The notes below the pieces were generated by a model. The model did no database searches, was not told the DNA's origin, and saw only the letters and a list, made by a program, of their open reading frames with translations. A stretch of DNA of 44,103 bases. Source: an uncultured Bacteroidales bacterium. GTDB lineage: Bacteria; Bacteroidota; Bacteroidia; Bacteroidales; UBA4417. Every line of letters begins with the position of its first letter. The first letter of the stretch is position 1. Below are positions 15,649 to 22,861 of the stretch, one piece after another. The stretch covers positions 1 to 44,103 of the forward strand of contig CAJAXK010000024.1 in NCBI GenBank assembly GCA_903946925.1, in the 5' to 3' direction. The position numbers and the translations under genes were made by a program.

Positions 15649-18009
15649 CTAAAAATGAATCCTATACTGCATCATTGGGAAAAACCCTAACTGATAAACA
15701 TTGGTAACTTCGTTTTTCGAAGGACTGTAGGTTTGCATTAGAATATTGTCGTGGTCGGTAAAATTTTCGATGTAAAACACCCATTCCTGCGAAACTTTGC
15801 GCCAATTAAGCCTGTACCCAAATTTTATATCCGCTTTAAAAAACGCATCAAACTGCTCGCTATATGCTTTTGTTTCATCGTATTTGGTTGCACCTGCGTT
15901 CTGCGAAGCTTCCAAATCAATTGGCGTGTAACGTTTGCCTCCGGCATAAGTCATTTTAAAATCAATATTGAAAGTTGATTTGCTATTTATGGTAAACTCT
16001 TTGCCAAACAATACATTAGCTACGTAATTTCCATTAAATGCAGTGTTCCTTTCCATCCCGTCGCTGCCTTTGTATTTTGATTCGAACAAGGATAGCGTTG
16101 CCAGGTAATAGTAGTTTTTATAAAAAAACCGCTCTGCTGTTAGTTCCAATCCGTAGTTTTGGCCGGTTCCGGTATTAATAAGGCTATCCTGAGCCGCAAC
16201 GCCCCAGCCGGCACCGGTATTCAACATGCTGAACGAAGTACTGTTTTTTTCTACCGGCACATCATAAAGTGTTTGATAGTACATTTCGGCCTTCAAACGA
16301 GTGTTTGCGGTTATTGAATTGTTGTACCCTAACACAAACTGGTGCGATTTGGTGAAACCAAGATCGTTGTTGGTTAGAATTAGTGAACCATCATCCATTT
16401 GTGTACCAAGGTAATAGGTTGACAAGGCTTGTGTACGGGAATGGAGTCCATACCCAAAACTCAGTTTATGTTTTGTATTTATCTGCCAGTTTGCACCAAG
16501 CCGTGGCTCAACGCTGGCTGCCCCGTTAAGGTCGAAATAACTGAAATGTAAGCCGGGCACAAGGCTATATTTTTCGTTAAAACGATACGTTGCCTGTACG
16601 TATGGCTGATATAAAGTAACCCCTTCGGCCAAACTTTTGCTGTCGTCAATCAATGCGCGCAAGGTATTGGTTTCGCTGTCGTAAACTTTCGACAACAGGT
16701 CAAAACCCATGCGATCAACAAGAAATCCAGCCCTTGCCGACAAGCGGCTATTGTATTTTTTATGCAGGAAACCGCTCAGCGAGGTACGGAATTCGGCATA
16801 GTTGTGGTCAACATAAGGATGCGGGATGCCAGTAACATCAAGCGTATCAATGGTTGTTCCCCCTTTTTGGTAAATCCCGGAAAGTATGATTTTGTAGTAC
16901 GTATGTTCGTTCATGAAACGAGTGTACGAAATTCCGGTTGCGCCCATCCTCGAACTGTTTACCAAATCCTGACCTTCGCCTGAATACATATCCTGTTCAT
17001 TGCCATTTTGGCTGTCGAGCATGGCTATTTCGCTGTCGCCACCCAACCCGAAAAACGTTATCTTTCCTTTTTTAACCGGGAAATTAAGCTTGAACGAAAG
17101 GTCTTTGTATTTTGGGATCCCGGTAGTTCCCAAATCTATTATTCCATCCATAAGTTCCAAAGTGGAATAGCGGAAATTGGCCAAGTATGAAGCCTCATGT
17201 TTCTTGCTGAAAGGACCTTCGGCACCAACCTCAAAACCATTGAAACCAACCTGAAAAAGTTGTTCGTGTTTTTGGTTGTTGCCATTTCGCATATTCAGGT
17301 CGAAAACGCCGCTCAGCGCATTGCCATATTCGGCAGGGAAAGCACCGGTGAAGAAATCGCTGTTTTCGAGCAGGTTGTTGTTTAACATGCCAACAGGGCC
17401 GCCGGTTGTTCCGCCTTCAGCAAAATGGTTTGGGTTTGGTATATCAATATCTTCGAGCCTCCAGAGCAATCCACTGGGCGAATTGCCACGGATAATAATA
17501 TCGTTGCGCTGGTCGTTGGCCGAAGAAACACCGGCATAGTTCATGGCCATACGGGCTACATCACCTCGGCTTCCGGCATATTTTTCGGTCTCTTCAACCG
17601 AAAAAGTACGGGCGCTTACGGTTGCCATTTGGTTGCGGGTCTGATCCTTGCGGGCGGAACCTGTAATTACTACACCGCTGCTCATGGTTACATTTTCCTC
17701 AAGTTCCACTTCAAGCACAACTTCTTTCACCGAATTGACAATTATCCCTTGAAAAGTGGCTGGTTTATACCCGATATAACTAACCTGAATGCTTTGACGG
17801 CCAATTGCAACCTTTTCGAGACGGAAATTTCCATCGTTGTCGGTAACAGTTCCGGTTAAAGGTTGAACGTCGAGCAGCACCACATTTGCCCCAGGCAAAG
17901 ATGTTTTTGAATCCTTGTCGAAAACGTGCCCGCGGATGGTTTGAACCTGTTGTGCCCAGCCCAAAGCCGAAACAAGGAAAACTAAAGTGAAAATAAATGT
18001 CCTTTTCAT
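15649..18009 (-). CDS. TonB-dependent outer membrane receptor
   Basis: 786 aa with a signal peptide (cleavage near GWAQ, residue 20). Residues ~23-110 form a carboxypeptidase-regulatory-like beta-sandwich (IRGHVFDKDSKTSLPGANV, GTVTDNDGNFRL). A plug domain follows (DQTRNQMATVSARTFSVEE, NDIIIRGNSPSGLLWRLED), then a ~550-residue beta-barrel ending in the aromatic MQYRIHF signature. It is shorter than SusC proteins (~1000 aa) and has no SusD beside it, so it is more likely a siderophore, metal or vitamin-type receptor; the ligand is unknown. A minus-strand -7-like box CATCTTTG (18043-18036) lies 27 nt before the ATG. Confidence 0.92.
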   Translation of the reverse strand: MKRTFIFTLVFLVSALGWAQQVQTIRGHVFDKDSKTSLPGANVVLLDVQPLTGTVTDNDGNFRLEKVAIGRQSIQVSYIGYKPATFQGIIVNSVKEVVLEVELEENVTMSSGVVITGSARKDQTRNQMATVSARTFSVEETEKYAGSRGDVARMAMNYAGVSSANDQRNDIIIRGNSPSGLLWRLEDIDIPNPNHFAEGGTTGGPVGMLNNNLLENSDFFTGAFPAEYGNALSGVFDLNMRNGNNQKHEQLFQVGFNGFEVGAEGPFSKKHEASYLANFRYSTLELMDGIIDLGTTGIPKYKDLSFKLNFPVKKGKITFFGLGGDSEIAMLDSQNGNEQDMYSGEGQDLVNSSRMGATGISYTRFMNEHTYYKIILSGIYQKGGTTIDTLDVTGIPHPYVDHNYAEFRTSLSGFLHKKYNSRLSARAGFLVDRMGFDLLSKVYDSETNTLRALIDDSKSLAEGVTLYQPYVQATYRFNEKYSLVPGLHFSYFDLNGAASVEPRLGANWQINTKHKLSFGYGLHSRTQALSTYYLGTQMDDGSLILTNNDLGFTKSHQFVLGYNNSITANTRLKAEMYYQTLYDVPVEKNSTSFSMLNTGAGWGVAAQDSLINTGTGQNYGLELTAERFFYKNYYYLATLSLFESKYKGSDGMERNTAFNGNYVANVLFGKEFTINSKSTFNIDFKMTYAGGKRYTPIDLEASQNAGATKYDETKAYSEQFDAFFKADIKFGYRLNWRKVSQEWVFYIENFTDHDNILMQTYSPSKNEVTNVYQLGFFPMMQYRIHF

Positions 18010-18059
18010 GGTTTGATGTTTTTTGTTTTATGCTGCAAAGATGCGGCAGTATTTGAAAG

Positions 18060-18215
18060 TACGAAATACTATTCCGATGAAATGAAGAAAAAGGAGGATG
18101 AAAGCGGTAAAATGTGGGGATGAAATGAGATGGCTGTTTTGGTAAAGGAAAATGATTTTTGGTGAGGGGAGAGGAGAGAAGAAGACATGTAGAGGGGGGC
18201 AAGGAGAAATGGCGA
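18060..18215. repeat. Purine-rich low-complexity tract upstream of the TonB receptor
   Basis: Plus strand is dominated by GAGGGGAGAGGAGAG-, GATGAAATGA- and AAGGAGGATGAAA-like runs; in the sense of the receptor gene it is C-rich and G-poor. Several overlapping ORFs in the track (17780-18202, 18028-18222, 18069-18293) are products of this composition. Confidence 0.7.
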
Positions 18216-18273
18216 CCCGCATATAGGGAATATTACTAAAGCATCAGAAAAAAGACCCAAAACATTCGGGTTA

Positions 18274-18585
18274 TTACTTTTTACGAATATCAATTATTTT
18301 ATTTTCCGGATCCCTTTTACAATCCCAAATCATAATTACAAGTATTAATTTATCAAAAACTTCGTAAAGTATTTGATAATCACCTGTTATTAAGGCACGT
18401 ACAGGAACAACCTCTGTTTGTTTTCCCAGAAAAGGATTTTTGCAAAGCAGTCTGATACTCTTGTTAATACGAGAGAATAATTTTCTACTATAAATAGAAT
18501 TCCCATTGCGGTTGATATAAAACTCCAGGATATCCAATAAATCTAATTTCGCTTCGGCCGACCATTCTACTTTGATTGTAACCAT
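18274..18585 (-). CDS. RelE/ParE family toxin
   Basis: 103 aa. VEWSAEAKLDLLDILEFY is the characteristic N-terminal helix pair of RelE/ParE-superfamily toxins, and NPFLGKQTEVVPVRALITGDYQILYEV matches their central sheet with the conserved arginine/YxIxYEV strand. Either an mRNA interferase or a gyrase poison; the sequence alone does not decide. It overlaps the antitoxin gene by 19 nt, the usual translational coupling. Confidence 0.88.
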   Translation of the reverse strand: MVTIKVEWSAEAKLDLLDILEFYINRNGNSIYSRKLFSRINKSIRLLCKNPFLGKQTEVVPVRALITGDYQILYEVFDKLILVIMIWDCKRDPENKIIDIRKK

Positions 18586-18803
18586 TGGTCAATCTCTTTT
18601 TGTAATTCATCATGCGAAATAGTCTGTCCTTTAAGCAGTTGTTCCCTACCTGTGCGAATCCTATCTTTCTGATACCCCGAAAGTTTATAAGCTTCTTCCT
18701 TAGCCTTAGAATCTATAATCGTTTTTATCGCATTCAGGAAAGATATATCATTAATTTGAGTTAGTTGATTAATTATCAACTCCCTAAGCTCTATGGTACT
18801 CAT
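18567..18803 (-). CDS. Antitoxin of the RelE/ParE-type module
   Basis: 78 aa from the ATG at 18803 (MSTIELRELI...); the track's earlier start at 18833 adds a hydrophobic stretch not expected in this family. The protein is small and charged, with an N-terminal helical dimerisation-like part and a C-terminal toxin-wrapping tail ending HDELQKEIDQWLQSK, typical of Bacteroidota addiction-module antitoxins. It is followed by the toxin gene with a 19 nt overlap. Confidence 0.82.
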   Translation of the reverse strand: MSTIELRELIINQLTQINDISFLNAIKTIIDSKAKEEAYKLSGYQKDRIRTGREQLLKGQTISHDELQKEIDQWLQSK

Positions 18804-18858
18804 AGCAATAAATTTTATCCAAAAGTACAACAATTTTTATTGCCCGGTTAATTTGTGA

Positions 18859-18978
18859 TTCTATGAAAAGCATGCCGCACCTACCGAAAAACAGCGTGCG
18901 CAAAAGCAGATGTGTGGGTTTATTGAACCACGCGAAAGGATTTGGGTGGTGGCGGGGTCTATGGACGAGTTTTTCTAA
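18859..18978 (+). pseudogene. Possible remnant of a coding sequence
   Basis: Between a stop at 18856 and a stop at 18976-18978 one plus-strand frame reads like the C-terminal end of a protein (EKQRAQKQMCGF, EPRERIWVVAGSMDEFF) with codon use and GC content richer than the surrounding islet. There is no plausible start codon for a complete gene other than an internal ATG. It could be a decayed gene end at the islet border or chance. No family recognised. Confidence 0.3.
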
Positions 18979-19077
18979 TGTAATAAATTTAAAAAGAAAG
19001 CAAGTTTCTGGAAAGATATCTTGTGCCCAAACAACGTGAAAATATGATATGCCTAAACATAAGTTTTCCCGAATCCA

Positions 19078-20007
19078 TTATTTATCAAATAATTTACCAA
19101 TTAAAATTAGTGTGTTTACTGACTTGATAGTATGAATAGCTGTAAGAGTCCCATGTGCATATTTTATATCATCTTTAAGATAGAATGTTGAATCCGAACC
19201 AAGATTTGGGGCTAAATCTTCTTCATAATATGCTTTATGAGATTTTCCTTCTAATTTATGGGAAAAAATATGTCTTGATTTAGCGATTGCCTTTATAGAA
19301 GCAACAATCTCCGTTTTCGATTTTAAAGATTTGTATTCATCTAAATTAAAAAAATCATCAATTCTTTGACTAAGTCCTTTTTGCTTGGTATAATCACATG
19401 TTAGGCAAGGTTTAGTTTTTACTTTAGGAGTTGTGTCATATTCCTTCATAATAGATTCGAACAATTGAAATTGTAATGTATTTTCAAATAATGCATTATT
19501 AAATATTTTTTGAGTTATCATCATAATTGGATTGACTACAGCTAAATAACTCAACGATTTATAAAGGAAGTCAGTTTCTGTTATGTTATGTAATCTGTTG
19601 AAGGTTTCAATAAATGAATACATGGGGGGTTCAGGCATTAGTAGTAACAAAGGCATTTCAGCATAATTAAAGTGTGTCATTAAATACCTTACTTCTGATT
19701 TGTTCTCATAATAAATATCCGCAATTGATTTATATATTTTCGTTTGAGAAGATAAACATACACCAGAAAACCATTTAATAGAATCATAATTTTGTCCAAA
19801 AATATTCTGTACAATAATAAAATCTCTAATTATCTTCTCTACAATAGAATCAGTATCTGCTTTTATTGCTAAGCAAAGACATGCTTTTATTCCATAATCA
19901 GTAAAAGCATCGATTTCTTTAGAAGGAAAACAATACACAGATTCTTTGATTTCAGTTAAACTATTTGGAATAGTGTGTGATGGAATATGGAATACGTAAT
20001 ATGCCAT
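19078..20007 (-). CDS. Uncharacterised AT-rich protein with HEPN-like C-terminus
   Basis: 309 aa from the ATG at 20007 (MAYYVFHIPS...); the track start at 20019 is a TTG. The protein has no signal peptide or clear membrane segment. Near the C-terminus the segment GLSQRIDDFF... SRHIFSHKL holds an R-x4-H motif (Arg245, His250) in predicted helices, as in HEPN ribonuclease domains of the Apea type. A CLTC pair sits just upstream. The gene is visibly richer in AT than its neighbours and lies alone between two toxin-antitoxin loci, suggesting acquisition. A defence or RNase role is inferred, not shown; the N-terminal 200 residues are unrecognised. Confidence 0.6.
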   Translation of the reverse strand: MAYYVFHIPSHTIPNSLTEIKESVYCFPSKEIDAFTDYGIKACLCLAIKADTDSIVEKIIRDFIIVQNIFGQNYDSIKWFSGVCLSSQTKIYKSIADIYYENKSEVRYLMTHFNYAEMPLLLLMPEPPMYSFIETFNRLHNITETDFLYKSLSYLAVVNPIMMITQKIFNNALFENTLQFQLFESIMKEYDTTPKVKTKPCLTCDYTKQKGLSQRIDDFFNLDEYKSLKSKTEIVASIKAIAKSRHIFSHKLEGKSHKAYYEEDLAPNLGSDSTFYLKDDIKYAHGTLTAIHTIKSVNTLILIGKLFDK

Positions 20008-20019
20008 GTATGCAATCAA

Positions 20020-20306
20020 TTTTAAGTAGTATGTAAGATATTCTGTTTTGCTTCTTTGGAGTTTCCCGTTTCCCCCGTTGGTGCGCGTCTTATTCTCTGA
20101 CGCGTGCCGGTAAAAATTAGCATTAAAATATGGCCATTGCTATCCATCTTATTTTCTTTCGCACACTTCAGGCTTTAAATACTGCTGTAAAAGTACCGAA
20201 TTAAGTGAGCTGAAGACAAGCTATTTCTTAAATAAATGAGGTTTATTTTGAATGACAGAACCCGATATTCGCCATGAAATTTGTAATTCTACAGAAAAAA
20301 AGTAAG
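20020..20306. other. Gene-free gap with a CGCGTC/GACGCG hairpin
   Basis: Mostly AT-rich, but 20061-20110 is a GC-rich patch with CGCGTC (20084-20089) and GACGCG (20099-20104) arms around a 9 nt loop. It may be part of a small mobile or repeated element at the islet border. No gene or clear promoter seen. Confidence 0.4.
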
Positions 20307-20549
20307 ATGGACTTACAAACACGCAAAATATCATTTATACAGGAATTCCTTAACATTCAGAGCGAAGAAGTTGTAGTTCGTTTGGAGAAATTATTAAAAA
20401 AAGAAAGGGCGAAATTTGCGGAACCCGGTTTCTCGCCAATGACTGTGGATGAGTTGAATAAAAGGATAGATAAATCGTTGCTTGATGCAAGCAATGGAAG
20501 GATTACCAAAAATGGCGACCTCGCTAAAGAAATAAAGGAATGGAGCTAA
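20307..20549 (+). CDS. Antitoxin-like protein, module apparently decayed
   Basis: 80 aa from the ATG at 20307 (MDLQTRKISFIQEFL...); the track's start at 20274 adds 11 residues without support. It is of the same general kind as Bacteroidota RelE/ParE-module antitoxins: an N-terminal IQEFLNIQSEEVVVRLEKLL helix, then FSPMTVDELNKRIDKS and a C-terminal DLAKEIKEWS toxin-binding tail. Its partner toxin would be expected to overlap the stop codon, and a short reading frame starts there (next entry) but ends quickly. Confidence 0.75.
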   Translation: MDLQTRKISFIQEFLNIQSEEVVVRLEKLLKKERAKFAEPGFSPMTVDELNKRIDKSLLDASNGRITKNGDLAKEIKEWS

Positions 20550-20617
20550 CCTGGTTTATCCACAAAATTTTAAAGGATCTGGAAAACACGGATGTTACAG
20601 GTTTACACAGAAAATGA
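20540..20617 (+). pseudogene. Truncated RelE/ParE-type toxin start
   Basis: An ATG at 20540 overlaps the last 10 bases of the antitoxin gene, exactly where a toxin should start. It encodes MELTWFIHKILKDLEN, similar to the family's M-x-x-x-W-...-A-x-x-D-L opening, then runs into the palindromic repeat at 20581 and stops after 25 codons. The rest of the toxin is missing. Short matches can arise by chance, so the call rests on position plus the W...DLE pattern. Confidence 0.5.
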
Positions 20618-20664
20618 TAAAAATCCTTTTTAATTCGTTTTATCAGTGTCATCAGTGTTCTTTT
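20581..20664. repeat. Imperfect palindromic intergenic repeat (ACACGGATG type)
   Basis: Left arm GGAAAACACGGATGTTACAG and right arm ATCAGTGTCATCAGTGTTC (complement GAACACTGATGACACTGAT) pair imperfectly around an AT-rich centre. It resembles the dispersed ACACGGAT/ACACAGA intergenic repeats seen in many environmental genomes (memory, unnamed). It follows directly on the truncation point of the toxin-like frame. Confidence 0.6.
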
Positions 20665-20827
20665 GCCCTTTAGAGATAATTTATTAAGAATTTACTAGAA
20701 CCGGATTGAAATTACAGATGTTTTCGATACAAGGCAAAACCCGGTTAATTAAAAAGAACGGAATTGCAACAGTTTTTCAAAATCTTCAATCAACCGTATC
20801 GAAGGTTAGTAAAAACCACTCGAAGGG

Positions 20828-20926
20828 TTTCATTTTCACATCCCCAAATTCTCAAATTTTCAAATTCTCACATTACCGCATTACCACATTATCGCATTCT
20901 CACATTATCACATTATCGCATTATCA
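20828..20926. repeat. Period-8 tract forming the 3' end of ispG
   Basis: Chain of about 8-nt units of the CACATTAT/CGCATTAT kind preceded by TCAAATTT units; only three G residues in 99 nt on the plus strand, so the ispG-sense strand is almost free of C. The ispG stop codon (20915-20913) and last codons are built from the repeat. Two overlapping plus-strand ORFs of the track (20706-20996, 20764-21006) are artefacts of it. Confidence 0.85.
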
Positions 20927-22496
20927 GCTCCACCAACTTTTGGATAGCCTCGTCGGGATGCAGATTTTTAAACGCAATTTCTTTTCCTTTATATAGAGTT
21001 ACCTGATCCTTGCCGGCCCCAACGTACCCATAATCGGAATCGGCCATTTCGCCTGGTCCATTTACTATACAGCCCATAACGGCAATTTTCAGGCCTTTAA
21101 GATGCCCTGTGGCGGCTTTTACCTGCTGTAATGCGCTTTCGATATCGAAAAGTGTCCTTCCACACGATGGGCATGAAATAAATTCGGTGCGGGTAATGCG
21201 GGCACGGGTGGCTTGCAGGATGGCAAAAGCTGTATTATTAACCGCTTCGGGATTTATATTTGGGGCTGTTGGCCAAATGGCATTACCAATCCCATCAATA
21301 AGCAAACTGCCAAAATCAATGGCACTATTTACCTGAAATTGCAGCAGATCCGAAGTTAAATACTTGTTTTTCAACACTATTGGTTTACTGCTTTCAACAT
21401 CCATTTTATCAAGTTCCCGCCTTAATCCTGAAGCATTTCCTTCGCATATTTCAAGAAGGTGGAAGTTGTGATCGGGCAAATTGCCGACAACAGAAAAATG
21501 TTCGTCAACCAAACAGGTTTTGCCAATTTTTTCAGCCAAAACAGCTACCGGATAATTTCCGCCAATGCCCGAAACGGCTATGGTTTCGCGTTGCCCAAAA
21601 AGCTTTGGTTTGGTAGGTTTCCAACTTATTCCCTTTTGGCCCAGGTTTCGTGCATGATTATATCGTTCGGTAATTGCCAAAGCAACTGGTATTTCGATTT
21701 CGGGCGCTCCTGTGAGCGAAACACGTATGGTATCGCCAATTCCATTTTCGAGTAAGGAGCCAATGCCGGCTGCTGATTTAATAATACCATCCTCGCCATC
21801 GCCAGCTTCGGTAACACCAAGGTGGATAGGGAAGTCCATTTTTTCGGCTGCCATTTTTTCGGCTAACAACCTGGTAGCCTGCACCATTACGCGCACATTG
21901 CTCGATTTTATCGAAAAAACCAAATTTTTGAAATTTTCATTCAGGCAAATCCTGCCAAATTCCAGGGCACTTTCAACCATTCCTTCGGGCGTATCGCCAT
22001 ACCTATCCATAATTCGCCCACTCAGCGAACCGTGGTTGGTGCCAATGCGTATTGCGGTGCCGTTTTGTTTGCAAATTTGCAGCAATGGCCTAAGCCGTTG
22101 GGCTATCCTTTCAAGTTCTTGGTAGTAATCGCGTAAGGTTAATTGGTTGGCCGATATGCGTTTGTCGGTATAATTTCCGGGATTTATCCGTACTTTTTCC
22201 ACAATACCGGCAGCAATTTCGGCAGCGTTTGGGTTAAAATGTATATCGGCAATAAGCGGGACTTTTATCCCTTTCGAGCGTAAGCTTTTCTTAATCAAAG
22301 CCAAATTGTTTGCTTCGGTAATTCCTTGTGCTGTAATGCGCACCATCTCGCATCCGGCATTTACCAGTCGGACACACTGATTGACGGTTGCTCCAATATC
22401 GTTGGTGTCCGTATTGGTCATGGATTGCACCCTTATCGGGTAATTCCCGCCAAGGGGCAGGTCGCTGATGTTTATGGTGCGGGATTGGAAGGACAT
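20913..22496 (-). CDS. ispG: 4-hydroxy-3-methylbut-2-en-1-yl diphosphate synthase
   Basis: 527 aa from the ATG at 22496 (MSFQSRTINI); the track's 29-residue extension reads through a low-complexity tract and is rejected. IspG reduces methylerythritol cyclodiphosphate to HMBPP in the non-mevalonate isoprenoid pathway with a 4Fe-4S cluster. Visible are the TIM-barrel start (GNYPIRVQSMTNTDTND, VRITAQG), DIHFNP, RIGTNHGSLS and the C-terminal cluster domain with cysteines in SCPSCGRT and AVMGCIVNGPGE. It is longer than the ~370 aa E. coli enzyme because it carries the extra middle domain of the plant/Chlamydia/Bacteroidota type, though in a shortish version. Possible -7 box TACCTTTG at 22542-22535. 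Confidence 0.97.
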   Translation of the reverse strand: MSFQSRTINISDLPLGGNYPIRVQSMTNTDTNDIGATVNQCVRLVNAGCEMVRITAQGITEANNLALIKKSLRSKGIKVPLIADIHFNPNAAEIAAGIVEKVRINPGNYTDKRISANQLTLRDYYQELERIAQRLRPLLQICKQNGTAIRIGTNHGSLSGRIMDRYGDTPEGMVESALEFGRICLNENFKNLVFSIKSSNVRVMVQATRLLAEKMAAEKMDFPIHLGVTEAGDGEDGIIKSAAGIGSLLENGIGDTIRVSLTGAPEIEIPVALAITERYNHARNLGQKGISWKPTKPKLFGQRETIAVSGIGGNYPVAVLAEKIGKTCLVDEHFSVVGNLPDHNFHLLEICEGNASGLRRELDKMDVESSKPIVLKNKYLTSDLLQFQVNSAIDFGSLLIDGIGNAIWPTAPNINPEAVNNTAFAILQATRARITRTEFISCPSCGRTLFDIESALQQVKAATGHLKGLKIAVMGCIVNGPGEMADSDYGYVGAGKDQVTLYKGKEIAFKNLHPDEAIQKLVELIMR

Positions 22497-22499
22497 TTT

Positions 22500-22560
22500 T
22501 GAAGGAAAAAGGGAAAAAGGCAAAAGGAAAAGTGCAAAGGTAAAGTGAAAAGTGAAAAGA
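22500..22560. repeat. Purine-rich degenerate repeat carrying a possible ispG promoter box
   Basis: Degenerate AAAAGG/AAAAGTG units on the plus strand. Read on the ispG strand this is CTTTTCACTTTACCTTTG..., including TACCTTTG (22542-22535), a full match to the TAnnTTTG -7 consensus, 39 nt before the ATG. No obvious -33 TTTG accompanies it. A similar stretch without the box lies at 22755-22815. Confidence 0.55.
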
Positions 22561-22601
22561 ACTACACGATAATTATTGCCCAAATTTGCAGGGTATAGGC
22601 A

Positions 22602-22640
22602 CCCCTCTCATTTTTTCAAGGAGAGGGGACGGGGGTGAGG
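22602..22640. repeat. CCCCTCTC/GAGAGGGG palindromic intergenic element
   Basis: Perfect 8 bp arms (22602-22609 and 22621-22628) with an 11 nt loop, followed by ACGGGGGTGAGG. This matches a type of GAGAGGGG...GGGTGAGG intergenic hairpin found in many unrelated genomes (memory). The rest of the 22497-22861 gap is AT-rich plus low-complexity sequence; no gene seen. Confidence 0.7.
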
Positions 22641-22861
22641 TTTTGGAGATGAAAGGCTTACCAATCAGAACATGCTAAACACATTCAACTTAAAGTAAAA
22701 AAGTGCAGAACAACCTTTGTAATAACCTATATATCTGTTATATAACATTAGTTTATGAAAATGGTAAAAGGAAAATGGCAAAGTGAAAAGCAGAAAAGTT
22801 CAGGGCAGAAAAGGCAATTTAGTTAGACTCCCCCAATCAACTTTTCACATTGCAAATCAGG

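Noticed and set aside
17780-18202. 140 aa minus-strand ORF overlapping the TonB receptor start
   Set aside because: Built from the low-complexity tract and an out-of-frame part of the receptor gene; no domain.
20706-21006. Plus-strand ORFs rich in SHYRITTLSHSH-like repeats
   Set aside because: They are translations of the CACATTAT/CGCATTAT tract opposite the ispG 3' end.
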